Shown piece by piece: positions 1-8,706 of a DNA stretch of 24,586 nt. Numbering within the stretch: position 1 is the first letter of the stretch; every line of letters begins with the position of its first letter. The translations under genes were made by a program, and so were the position numbers. The DNA is from Gracilaria domingensis (Eukaryota; Rhodophyta; Florideophyceae; Gracilariales; Gracilariaceae). The DNA lies in the NCBI GenBank assembly GCA_022539475.1, contig VCMS01000433.1, positions 50,989 to 75,574 of the forward strand. Reading direction: 5' to 3'. The notes below the pieces were generated by a model. It ran no database searches. It was not told the DNA's origin and saw only the letters and a program-made list of their open reading frames with translations.

Positions 1-452
1 TTCCTGTTACGACAGTGAGACCATCCCGGACTTTGAGGAGTGACAACCAATCCTGCGGAGCTGCGTTCTGAGTTGGGACAACCTAACGTATAAGCAACAA
101 CTTTTGAAGCATTTGTCCACACCGAGCTTCGGAAACAATGGTATAATGTCTCCATTCTGGAAGAAAACGAGATTCTCTCTGAGCGAATAAGGTCAAGCCT
201 GAATTACGGTCTCCAGGGTGTTCGTTCTTCCACAAACTAGTATCGGTACATCAGAAAGATGAGAGGTAGCAGCCATGCTGCAGAATTCGAGTGCGGAAAT
301 GACCGTATCTTCTTCGTTCGCCAGCATGGTACCTATACGCCCCTTCCAACAATAACGGCCCGAGTCCTTCGGGCGGGAGATGAGGCCTGAGGGACGTCAG
401 AGTATCTGGGACTCGGAGGCGGAGTCGGAGGCATGTCGGACTGGGAGTTCAT
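1..452 (-). CDS. Unrecognised protein, N-terminal part, frame-broken and running off the left edge
   Basis: I do not recognise this protein. Its likely start is the ATG at 452-450 (minus strand), preceded by a pyrimidine- and A-rich leader. The first frame (452 to 333) begins MNSQSDMPPTPPPSPRYSD, a Pro/Ser-rich, probably disordered N-terminus. A second frame (about 335 to 193) continues with protein-like sequence including ISALEFCSMAATSHLSDVP and ILVCGRTNTLETVIQ. A third frame (about 192 to 1) includes SRFLPEWRHYTIVSEARCGQ and, after an in-frame TAG, PQDWLSLLKVRDGLTVVTG. Three successive frames that all read as plausible globular protein suggest one gene broken by one-base indels. Whether these are real mutations or assembly errors cannot be decided here. 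An intron hidden in the region is an alternative. The strand is well supported; exact boundaries are not. Confidence 0.5.
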
Positions 453-850
453 TGCAAGTGTTTGATTGTTTTTGTGTGACGATAGAAATGGAAGATGGGG
501 CGGAGAACTGCTGGGGTAAAGAGTGATACTTAAGTACAAACGGTTGGAAGCGCAGAACGGGAACATGGTTCACTTTGTGAAAGTGAGCGAAATGTATGAT
601 ATGTGATTGTACTGAATGAATGATAGGGCTTGTATGAGACGACAGGCCACAAAGTGTGATGATGTTTTATGAAAGGTAGGTGGAAGAGTAGAAAGTGTGC
701 AATGAATGAAACTGATTTCGGACCTGAGTTGTAAAGTAGTTGTAAAGTACGAGTTACGGGGAGCTTGAATACAGGATGAAAGGAGCCATTTTGGCTTCAT
801 AAATGACGTGAACGGGTTCTATAGCTTCACTTGGATTGCCATAATTAAAA
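453..850. other. Intergenic stretch between divergent genes
   Basis: No reading frame here looks like protein. The left part would be the 5' leader and promoter side of the minus-strand gene starting at 452. The right part (about 800-850) could hold the upstream exon boundary of the epimerase gene: a candidate splice acceptor (taattaaaag) lies just before the first recognisable epimerase codons near 851. I see no clear TATA box or other element. Confidence 0.3.
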
Positions 851-1167
851 GGATGGAGTTGGATTGCGCCCGAATACGTCTATAAAGGTCGTAGAAGCAC
901 TTATGAAGAAGGAGTTGTAGACATGTTATTGTTGATGACGGTGGAGCCAGGGTTTGGAGGACAGGCGTTTATGGAGGGTGTTCTTGACAAGGTGCGACAT
1001 GCAAGGGAGTTGTACCCAAGAATAGGGATACAGGTGGATGGGGTATTGGACTGAGTACTGTGAAAGGAGTAGTGAAGGCCGGTGCAAACATTTCAGTTGC
1101 AGGATCTGCCATCTTTGGCTCGAGTAACCCAGCTCATGTCATAGCTGGTTTTCGAAAGGTTGGTTAG
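851..1167 (+). CDS. RPE: Ribulose-phosphate 3-epimerase, C-terminal part, two frameshifts
   Basis: Ribulose-phosphate 3-epimerase interconverts ribulose 5-phosphate and xylulose 5-phosphate in the pentose phosphate and Calvin pathways, using a (beta/alpha)8 barrel. The reading frames show [16 protein letters not shown], then [20 protein letters not shown] with the family's MTVxPGFGGQ loop, then IQVD followed by GIGLSTV (the VDGG metal-ligand region), and [12 protein letters not shown] (the phosphate-binding glycine segment), ending in TAG at 1165-1167. Only the C-terminal 105 or so residues are present, roughly the last half of a 220-residue enzyme. Two one-base gaps break it: one near 916-919 between the Leu and Asp codons, one in the G run at 1040-1043, where a five-G run would keep frame. 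The upstream half is not recognisable; a candidate splice acceptor at about 850 suggests an upstream exon outside or degraded. The identity is secure; whether it is functional is not. Confidence 0.85.
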
Positions 1168-1206
1168 AGATAGTAGCATAAATTTATTGTTTATTACATT
1201 GTTACC

Positions 1207-1572
1207 TTTACGTGTTATCACGACTACATTCTCCGTCTCCATTGGAGATGTATTTCTCTTGTATCACAACCGGGAAAGGATGTGAGAGAACATAAATATA
1301 TCCCCAGTGGACGCTGAGAGGGAGGATGAACTACTCTACGTGCTATCATTGTTACCCATCTGGTGTCGAGTGGTGACATATTCTCTTTTTGTCACAACCC
1401 ACACAGGATGTGACGGAAGAAGATGCCCCCAGTCGAGACAGAGGGTCAGCTACTCTAAGTACAATCACTAGTCCCTAGCTTGCCTCCACTGGCAATATCT
1501 TCCTGTTTTGCTATAACTATCGAGTGAGGCTATGGTGGAAGAGAAAAATATCGCCGGTCGAGGCGAGGTGGG
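1207..1572. repeat. Three diverged tandem repeats of about 120-128 bp
   Basis: Three adjacent units can be aligned by eye. Unit starts are near 1207, 1335 and 1454, marked by tttacgtgttatcac, tctacgtgctatcat and tctaagtacaatcac. About 45 bases later each has tatttctcttgtatcacaac, tattctctttttgtcacaac and tatcttcctgttttgctata, followed by an AT-rich patch and a ccccagt/cgcc...gag segment. Divergence is substantial, and unit lengths differ (about 128, 119 and roughly 119). The array fills the gap between the epimerase stop and the coiled-coil gene at 1804 and might carry promoter elements of that gene. No coding function is seen. Confidence 0.6.
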
Positions 1573-1803
1573 TGGGGATTATGTGAGCGCGAAAGAGGAG
1601 ACAGAGAGGTGGCGCTTAAATAGTGGAAGGTGCGGGGTGTACAGTAGATGTTTTGCCGGGAAATGGGATGAGGGAAACAGGGACAATCATGGTGCTGGAT
1701 ATAGCCCGTGTGGTTGGACAGTGGGGGTGGACAGCACAGTTTAGCTCGATTGCACTGTATCGCAGCGGAAACTTCGATCCAACTACTACTTCTTTTTCTG
1801 AAG

Positions 1804-2733
1804 ATGTCGAACGGATACGTGAAGGATGAGGAGCTGTGGGTGCTGTTGGAGGGGGAGGAGGTACCGCAGACGCCGTCACCAAAGCGGGAAGAGGACGTGA
1901 TTACGGCGGCTGGTCGGATGTCGCAGAAGAAGGAAGTGGCCGATGAAGGAAAGAAGTGTGAGGCGAGGAGAGGGGATGGTGATGAGGTGGAGAAGGGGGT
2001 AGAATTGGAGGTGGAGGGGGTCGCAATGGAGAGAAGGGGTGCGGTGCATCTGAGTCAGTTAGAGGTTGGAGACCAGATAGAGAGTGGGGGCGGAGAGGGT
2101 GACAGGGAGATGCGGTTTGTGGGGGAGATGAAGGCGAGGGTGGGGATGTTGGGGTTGGTGATGAAGGAGCAACTGGACGATGGAATTGTGGAGATTGTAA
2201 CGGAAATGGGCGGTGTGGTGCTGAGTGGGGGTGGTAGTGGTGTTTCGGTTGAGGCGATTTCGAGCCTGCGGAATTCGTTGTCGGTATTGGGAGTGGAGAT
2301 GAGAAATCATGTGTATGGGATAGTGGAGTGTGCGGGAAGGGAGGTTGGAGAGTTGCGGGAGGAGAATAGGGTTCTGAACGAGAGGTTGGACGTGCTGGAG
2401 AAGGAGGTGAAGGAGCTGTGCAAGAGGCAAAGATTGGTGGAAGAGGAGACGGTGAAAGGAGGTGTGGAGGGAAAGACGGAGAAGGGAAGTGTGGGAAGGG
2501 TAGCGGTGCAGAAGGGGTCTCCTGTGACACCGAAGACAAAGGGTGGTCGGGTTGGGGATGGGAAGAGCCGTCTGAAGAAGAGGCGTAAGGAGATGAAGAA
2601 GGTGGTGGAGGAGGTGCCGCGGGAGGGAGTGGGAGCTCCGGTGGTGACTGGGTTTAGGAGTTCGGCGGAGGTAGCGCGGACTGCGAAGGGGATTCTGAGG
2701 GGACAGGAGGAGAGAAGGATGGGAGGGATTTGA
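1804..2733 (+). CDS. Unrecognised charged coiled-coil protein, 309 residues
   Basis: A single open frame from ATG 1804 (MSNGYVKDEELWVLLEGEE) to a TGA ending at 2733. The frame stays open upstream to 1708 but without an ATG, so 1804 is chosen. No family is recognised. The N-terminal third is acidic and Ser/Thr-Pro containing (VPQTPSPKREED). Around residues 210-240 there is a heptad-rich stretch, REVGELREENRVLNERLDVL and onward through KEVKELCKRQRLVEEE, typical of a coiled coil. Near residue 260-285 a basic cluster, KSRLKKRRKEMKKV, could be a nuclear localisation signal. The coding strand is very purine-rich (mostly G and A, hardly any C), unlike its neighbours. No membrane segment or signal peptide is apparent. 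A nuclear structural or DNA-associated role is a guess only. The long open opposite strand is a by-product of the base skew. Confidence 0.6.
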   Translation: MSNGYVKDEELWVLLEGEEVPQTPSPKREEDVITAAGRMSQKKEVADEGKKCEARRGDGDEVEKGVELEVEGVAMERRGAVHLSQLEVGDQIESGGGEGDREMRFVGEMKARVGMLGLVMKEQLDDGIVEIVTEMGGVVLSGGGSGVSVEAISSLRNSLSVLGVEMRNHVYGIVECAGREVGELREENRVLNERLDVLEKEVKELCKRQRLVEEETVKGGVEGKTEKGSVGRVAVQKGSPVTPKTKGGRVGDGKSRLKKRRKEMKKVVEEVPREGVGAPVVTGFRSSAEVARTAKGILRGQEERRMGGI

Positions 2734-5173
2734 AGCCGTTTTGGGGCGAGGCGGGTATACGAGAAGGGGGAGAGTTGTGCACCTGACTTCTACAAAATGA
2801 ACGCGTGATGGGCGAGAAATGGGTAAATAGCGGGGGTGGTGTGGACTGGGAAGAAGTGATGGGATGATTGAGGTGGGATGAGTTGCGATTGGCATTGCAA
2901 CATGGGAGAAAATGGAAACGCAAACTAGCACGAGTGCAGTTTTGAGAGAGGGTCGCGGAAAAGAGTGAATGGGACCATGCGGCGAAGTAGAACCTCTACA
3001 AAAACTAGGGGACCCAAGAACTAAACTGCGCGAGATGGAATTTAATATTCCAGAATTTCTTGATTTTTTGAGTGCCAGCCTCTGCTACCCCCTCGCGCGC
3101 CCCAAATAGACCCAAAACTAGCTTAGTTTTCAAAGCGAACAGACTATATTCCACTTTGCAGAACACAGACGTTGGTCACACTGAACGGGGCCGTAGATTA
3201 ATGGGGCTACGGGAAAGGGAAGCTCTTTGACTTGGCTTTACTTGATTGGTTGGGAACCTCCGCACGGCGTGACGGGCGTGAGAGAGGTTCTGGGGCGATT
3301 CGTTACATAGAAGTAGAGGTTCTAGCGCTAATTATTGACATACTTCACAGCAGAGTTGCACGTCCTCTAAAAATTTTCTTCGTCACCCTCCCGTCACATG
3401 CTAGAGTGCAAAACGTTTGTCTGTTATGGTCTTCTATCACGGCAATTTCATGTTAAGATAACTATTTCAAAACTACTAAATATTTCATAATTTGTATACA
3501 TATGAAAGGTGCATATATTAAATCTGACGTATCTTTCATGGTGTTTTTCAGTCAGTTCTAAGGCGCAATGGGCCCTATCAGACATCACCATTTTTGATGG
3601 CTGTAAGAAATAGGTTGCTGAATCACTAGGGCCATCCAACAGTGTTGCAGAATGTTTGTGAGCCACAAACGCTACCAAATTCAGTAGGGACTAGTCACAC
3701 AGCACTCAAGTGCAATGTTCCAACTCTGGCAAACTGTATATAGCTGAGTCTAAACTATATCTTTCGCAGAATTCTCGTCAATCGTGCGTATACTCCCAAT
3801 CTTCGCGCGTCTTGTCTCATGCAAACCAGCTCCCATATCATGAGGTCTAATCATGAAACTGTGAACAAGTCTGCAAAACAGGCAACTCCAGTCGAAAATT
3901 GCAGAACTCGTCTCCTCTGGACATCAGATCCCACTTTTCCTCTAGATAGTCCATTGTTCTCTGCAGAGTTTTTGCAAAAGAACACTTCTCAGTGTCTTCA
4001 ACGACACTTTTCTGGACGTTGCCACGAACCCGGGGGACGTCTACATCAAATGAGGTAAGCGTCGTCTCACAGTTACTCAATTGCTTTATGGAGGGGTAAC
4101 TTTATATGCACTTCTAACGTTTGATAGATACTAACTATTGAACTCTATGCTCCAAGTTATGATAAAAATTACAACAGGGTGCCATCAGTTTCCAAACAAG
4201 GTTCTACTTTAGGGTACTAGTTCGCCATTTCTGTTACATGCTGCTTCTTTCACACTTTGAACGTCACAGTCGAGCCTCTAGAAGAATTGCAGGGGGACGG
4301 TGATTTCGTAAGGACACACCGCTGCACGAGCGACGTCGACCAGTGCAGCGCCGATCTAGTTCGCGAATTAAAAATTGAGCGTACACAAGAGCGCAAAGGT
4401 GGTGCCGCAGATTTCTCATCCATCGTCTATGCACCCGCTAACGCCCGCGGCCTTCCAGACTGTCATTCTTCGCACTACTCCTCACATTGCGTGCTTTCTT
4501 AGAGGCCCCTTCCAAATTCCGTCCTACTTTTGACCCACCCACGACTTATAGCGCCGCGTCGCACTGCCTGCACCGGGTGTCGGTGCGTTGCGCCGCTCGC
4601 TTTCGTCCTCGACGCACAGCAATAACCACCTTTACAATGTCCACCGACTATCATCGCCTTCTAAAACCTTTCCTCTTCGTCTAAGGAGCGCAGAGGCGGT
4701 GCTGACGATACGAAAGAAGCGGCCGTGGTTTAGACGCGATTAGCGGCGCTCGGACAGCATAGCGACGGCAAACTGCATGACGATGTCGACGATGGGGCCA
4801 GCCAGCCAGGTGTGCAATTCAAAGCGGTTGCTGAGCTGCGAGCGATAACAGTTGACGCGTTGAGATTCTCAACTTGAGAAGCTCTGCGGCGGCGGGGGCG
4901 GCGGCGTCGGCGGCTTGCGATCCAAGGCGTCTGTGCCCATCGTTGGCAGGAATGGCGGACGAGGAGGACCGCGGGAGCTGCGCGAGTATTTTAAAGGTAT
5001 TAAATTAAAACTTATCGCAGCTCCCGAGCACGTGCTCGCACTTAGGCTTAAGCGGCAGCAGCAGCAGTGGGCGCGCGGTGCGCCGCGGGCGCCGGGCAGC
5101 CCGCTTGGTGCTTGGTAGCTTTGCGTTGGAGGTTGCGGAGCCGTCTGCACACACGATACAACCAGTGCAGTCG
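2734..5173. other. Long stretch without a confident gene
   Basis: No recognisable family occurs here. Short protein-like frames exist but none is convincing: 3448-3678 (-), 76 codons, starting with a non-ATG codon and containing SDRAHCALELTEKHHERYVR; 3847-4080 (-) and the overlapping plus-strand frames ending at a strong splice-donor-like atgaggtaagc near 4050-4060; and 4257-4502 (+), 81 codons, lying just after a pyrimidine-rich stretch that could be a splice acceptor. Together the plus-strand pieces could be exons of an unknown multi-exon gene at about 3800-4500. At 4884-4912 there is a CGG-rich low-complexity run, followed by an open plus frame (4915-5118) with RELREYFKGIKLKLIAAPEH that may be an upstream part of the gene annotated from 5174. 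Confidence 0.3.
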
Positions 5174-5493
5174 ATGCGCTTGTCGCCGGAAGAGCTGCAC
5201 AGCATACGCGACGAGATGGCGAACTCGCTTCGGAGGTTACGCAGCCATCTGAGCATACCACGGCGAACAAGTTGCGTGACGAGCGTAATACAAGAGCGGG
5301 TAATAGCGCCTTGATGGCGCTGAGCAGCCTCGCGGACAAACGTACCCCTGAGCCGAGGCGATCGCGCAGCCATAGCAGTGCGGACAGCTTGTGTGACACC
5401 ATTACTACCACCACCACCACCACCAGCACCGACGGCAACAGCAACGACGCTATATCACGCGCCGTCAACGAAAGCCTCCAGGTGAGCAAATAG
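5174..5493 (+). CDS. Hypothetical Ser/Thr-rich protein or exon, one frameshift
   Basis: The frame from ATG 5174 reads MRLSPEELHSIRDEMANSLR and, after a one-base shift near 5245-5255, continues in another plus frame as NKLRDERNTRAGNSALMALS and onward to an Arg/Ser-rich stretch and a seven-threonine run encoded by an ACC repeat (about 5400-5430). The frame ends at a stop ending at 5493, but a consensus-like splice donor (ctccag|gtgagc) lies at about 5481, so the last codons may be intronic. Open frames upstream (4915-5118, and 5078 onward) may belong to the same gene. No family is recognised. The opposite-strand 229-codon frame over this region (4869-5558) has low-complexity Val, Pro and Leu runs and is judged a shadow. 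Confidence 0.35.
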
Positions 5494-6402
5494 AGCCGCG
5501 CGAAGATCTGAGCGCGATTCGGCCTGCGCCCCAGCTGTGAATGGTTGCGTGAGCGCAATGAGTTCAGTCCAGGTTAGAAGTAAGTCGCTTTGAAGACGAG
5601 CCGGACGTAACAAGTGGCTGCGGCTATCATCTTCGTAGCTGTGGCATTCCTTGCCACTTTTCTGTTTCTTACTGCACACGGCTTGAATATGCCACTTTGG
5701 GTGCGCCAATCGGTATTGTGCTCGTTTGCCATTTGAGCGATGAGGTAGCCGATTTGTATCAATAAGATGTGCTCACATTGCTCAGTTGAGATTTGCGGCT
5801 TTCGCGCGTTGGTCTTTGGCTTGCAACCAATGGAAGAACACTGAAGAATGTCAAGTGGAAGATATTAGCCAGACTCCTTCTGACAAACTCGAATGCTTTG
5901 GAGAAGCTGAGGGAGTGATATGGACATTGGATTATCATGGAGAATGGGGTTGTAAATGTTTGGCATCGATACGGCCAGATTTTGGTCGCACATGTTCGAT
6001 GTCGGTCTCGTGTGCTCTTTATATGAGGGACTTATCTCGAAATGTCTTTGTTTTTCAGAGAGATGTGTGAACTCCGAATGCCCGCGGATGGTTGCGGCGT
6101 GTTGCTCACGCTCGTTGTGCCGACGATATTGTCGCAAAAGTGTGATTTGCGAGTTTCTGTTACAACGGCGGCAGATGAGGCGTTACACGCGCCGTCATGG
6201 TGAGCAGTTTCAGGTGGATCCGTTGCGCCACGGGCACCAACCTGAACAGCCGCTTCGGACTCCGGAGAAAGCGCATGAACCGCCGCATCGTGCGGATGTG
6301 GAGACGGGGAAGATGTGGTGAAGACGGAGAGATACAGGAGGAATGGCCTTCATACAGAACTTCTGCAGCAGAAGCAATCACACCGAGGCAACGTGAGTGG
6401 AG
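5494..6402. other. Unassigned stretch, possible intron and exon sequence
   Basis: If the donor at about 5481 is used, a fair acceptor is tttgtttttcag ending near 6058. The frame after it (6059-6321) is open and Arg/Cys-rich, and a second donor-like gtgagt lies at 6393, just before the frame annotated at 6403. This would make 5174-6864 one multi-exon plus-strand gene, but no homology supports it. Several short frames on both strands between 5574 and 6137 show nothing recognisable. Confidence 0.25.
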
Positions 6403-6864
6403 ATGAGCACCAAGTGGCAACATGGCAAAGCCTTTGTCAAGCGATATCAGATATTCGTCACTTTGGTTTGTCCTCATGATGAAGAACGACAGATCGTTAG
6501 CCCCAGTTTGGAGCTCACCGCGCCATTGGCGAGCCCCCGTCGCCCTGGCAACTCCCCGACCGTCAACGCGCCCAGTGACCACCCCGCCGCCAACCGCCCC
6601 CCAACGGTTACAGTATCTATCTCTACAGCTCCGCTCGCCACCTGCCAACGTCCTCCTCCTGCGCCACAGTCACTCACCATGACTGCGCACACCTTCGCCA
6701 ATTCCACCCTCATCTTGCGAACCGCGCCTGCCCGTCATATCGAGCCTCGGCGAGCGCGCCCGCTCAACATGCGCATGGAACCCGGTGACGAAGCCGAAGA
6801 TGAGGCGCCGTCCGGCGTCTCCGTCCCGCAACCATTACCGATCGCGGTATTTCTCAATGCTTGA
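6403..6864 (+). CDS. Hypothetical proline-rich protein, 153 residues
   Basis: Open frame from ATG 6403 (MSTKWQHGKAFVKRYQIFVT) to TGA 6862-6864. I chose 6403 because an in-frame stop lies at 6394-6396. The first 40 residues look globular. Residues about 42-100 are Pro/Ala/Thr-rich and probably disordered. The C-terminus is acidic then hydrophobic (MEPGDEAEDEAPSGVS, ending PLPIAVFLNA). The third codon position is strongly C/G-rich in this frame, which supports real coding on this strand over the antisense frame at 6160-6648. No family is recognised. It could be a terminal exon of a gene beginning near 5174, because a donor-like gtgagt sits immediately upstream. Confidence 0.45.
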   Translation: MSTKWQHGKAFVKRYQIFVTLVCPHDEERQIVSPSLELTAPLASPRRPGNSPTVNAPSDHPAANRPPTVTVSISTAPLATCQRPPPAPQSLTMTAHTFANSTLILRTAPARHIEPRRARPLNMRMEPGDEAEDEAPSGVSVPQPLPIAVFLNA

Positions 6865-7040
6865 AAGAAGCATCTCGCGTCGCTGGTCGAAGCTACGTGT
6901 CAACGTCATTGCGAAGCTGCGTTGCGATTGAAACGTCAAACTGTTTCACCTTTTATCGCGAGGCTTTTCGCTGGTCTTGCTGGTTGCTTCAAGAATGAGC
7001 CATGGCCAGGCCAATATCCAACCGCCCCAGCCCCAATGTG
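6865..7040. other. Short spacer between hypothetical gene and hAT relic
   Basis: Nothing recognisable. I looked for a terminal inverted repeat of the adjacent hAT element and found no convincing pair. Confidence 0.3.
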
Positions 7041-7334
7041 CTAATCAAAGAGCGAGCGCATTACGGTAGTCTCCGGTAAACCCTCGCTGTCTTCCTGAAC
7101 ATGCTCCCAGTCAAGTAGCTGGTCTTCGTTGCTTCCCCCTTCATCTTCTACTTCTACGTTTGCGTCTACATCGAAGTACGATATTAAGTTTCTCAAACCA
7201 CCATCAGAGGCGATATCGCTTGCCGTCATAGCATTCAATGCTGCACTTGTCTTTGTAATCGAAGAATTTCTGCGCCTCGTTCGCGAGGTCAAAGGTCGAT
7301 TGAAGGCACAAAACATCATCTTTTCTACCTTCAT
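7041..7334 (-). other. Possible C-terminal remnant of the hAT transposase
   Basis: A 97-codon frame following the transposase, with an Arg-rich segment (LTSRTRRRNSSITKTSAALN) and an acidic tail that ends DWEHVQEDSEGLPETTVMRS. Position and strand fit the end of a hAT transposase, and the Arg-rich part faintly resembles the xRxRL segment of the dimerisation region, but this is not a firm match. If correct, the central part of the transposase is deleted between this and the preceding frame. Confidence 0.35.
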
Positions 7335-8706
7335 CGGATGAAGCCGATTACGTGTTGGAGTACGAATGCGACCTTGAAGAGATGTAAATGTAACATACCT
7401 TCCGAACTTGCGAAGCGAGTAGGTGCCATTTTCACATGTAGTACGGCGGTGCGCAGTGGTCGCACTCTATTGTACTCATCCATTTCGCGGTTCGTTGTCG
7501 TGTACCCCTGATTACGTAACTCGCAGTTATATTGCTTCTTTAACTGCTTGAACCTAAAGTAAAGCTTCGAGTGCTTCCTCAAATCGTTAATAATTCCGGA
7601 TACAGTGTTCAATATATCTTTCACCCACTGTAGCTCCCCAACGTCCTGCATCAGCAGATTTGCAAGATGCGTTTGATCGGGACTGGAAAAGATGTGGTTG
7701 TATTTCGCCGCAATCTGCTCCTTCGCCTTAATGAAGGCACTGGCATTGTCGCTCACCACAGCGCACACACGCTTTATATCACCAAACTCCGCGAACACGG
7801 ATTCTACCGTGTTAGCATACAATTTAGCATCACAAGTTGTAGCACCAGTGTAGATAGACCGCAAAAAAACGTTTTTCTCCACTTGTCTACTCCTGTTATA
7901 GTGAGCAACACGTTAATTACATTCTCGGAACTCGAATCCGTCCACCCACGAAAAATTAAGGTGCCGAAGGTCTGCTTCAGTGAAGACGATAAAGCAGATT
8001 TCACCTGTACCAGGCGCTCATCATACATTGCCTGAATGTTCTTACCTGCCATTCTAGCTATGCTAGGAACAACGCCTTCAAATGCTGGATCCAAAAGCCG
8101 CACAAGTTAGCGCAATTCGCACTCTCCTTCCTTCGCGCTTAAAATAGTAAATGGGAGCATGTGATGGAAGATTAAACGAGTCAGTATGTTCTTAAACGGT
8201 GTTTTCTTCTCTTTTGAAGTTTCCGCATCAGCTTGAACTGTTGGCTTCTCTCCAAAGTTTCTGGCATCACGCTGTGAGTGAATTCCGTATCTTAGAGACT
8301 TGTGAGGTTGATCACTCGACATTGAGGCCCTTTCGCGTTTGACAGGCGTGACCGGCAGGCCATACCACTGGGATGGACTTCCTAGTTGCTCATATGCGCG
8401 TAGTAAAGAAGAAGTTTTCAGCAGCCGAAAAAGGGTTAGGGGAGAGGTGAAGGAACATTTCAAAAGATGTTGTCCAAGTTGGGTAGCGTTAGACGTTACC
8501 GCTTTAGTCTGCCATTGGCACTCATTGCACGTTGTGTACAGGTTTTCATCTCCTGAGTGCTCATTTTTTGCGGGCTGTAGTGAAAAACATTGGAAAAACC
8601 ACCAACTGCTTTTTCGTCCTACTCTTTGGGAGCTAAAACTCGCTCGAGATGCGTGGTGTGCCGTTTCTTCCGGAATTGACATCGTATTACAAAGCACATA
8701 CGTCAA
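7331..8706 (-). pseudogene. BED-finger hAT transposase, broken
   Basis: The first frame (8706 to 7804) carries a BED-type zinc finger with C60, C63, H80 and C84 (C-x2-C-x16-H-x3-C, about 8455-8529), preceded by the usual aromatic SSWWFFQCF stretch. It is interrupted by one in-frame TAA at 8109-8107 and resumes at once with LLDPAFEGVVPSIARMAG and then TLIFRGWTDSSSENVINVLL, which matches the conserved beta-strand of the hAT catalytic core (xDGWTD with the Asp replaced by Arg). A one-base shift at about 7875, in a run of A/T bases, moves the frame. The next frame (7882 to 7331) carries AVVSDNASAF (second catalytic Asp region) and DQTHLANLLMQDV (the usual CxxHxxNLLxxDI). The leading Cys of that motif is absent. 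The mutations and truncation argue for a dead copy, though the single shift and stop could be sequencing errors. Confidence 0.75.

Larger units (their letters stand above)
7041..8706 (-). mobile_element. hAT-superfamily DNA transposon relic
   Basis: Minus-strand transposase pieces in the order expected for a hAT transposase: BED zinc finger, N-terminal helical region, then the first part of the RNase H-like core. The later part of the core, the long insertion domain and a recognisable C-terminal hAT dimerisation motif are missing or unrecognisable, so the coding part is about half the usual length. No terminal inverted repeats or 8-bp target duplication were found. It is probably immobile. 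Confidence 0.7.

Noticed and set aside
1901..2931. Long minus-strand frames opposite the coiled-coil gene
   Set aside because: Their Pro/Ser/His-rich composition is the direct result of the purine bias of the coding strand; no domain features.
4869..5558. 229-codon minus-strand frame
   Set aside because: Long Val, Pro and Cys runs mirror GC-rich and ACC-repeat sequence of the plus strand; the plus-strand frames look more like protein.
6160..6648. 162-codon minus frame
   Set aside because: Third-position base bias favours the plus-strand frame at 6403-6864; no recognisable domain.
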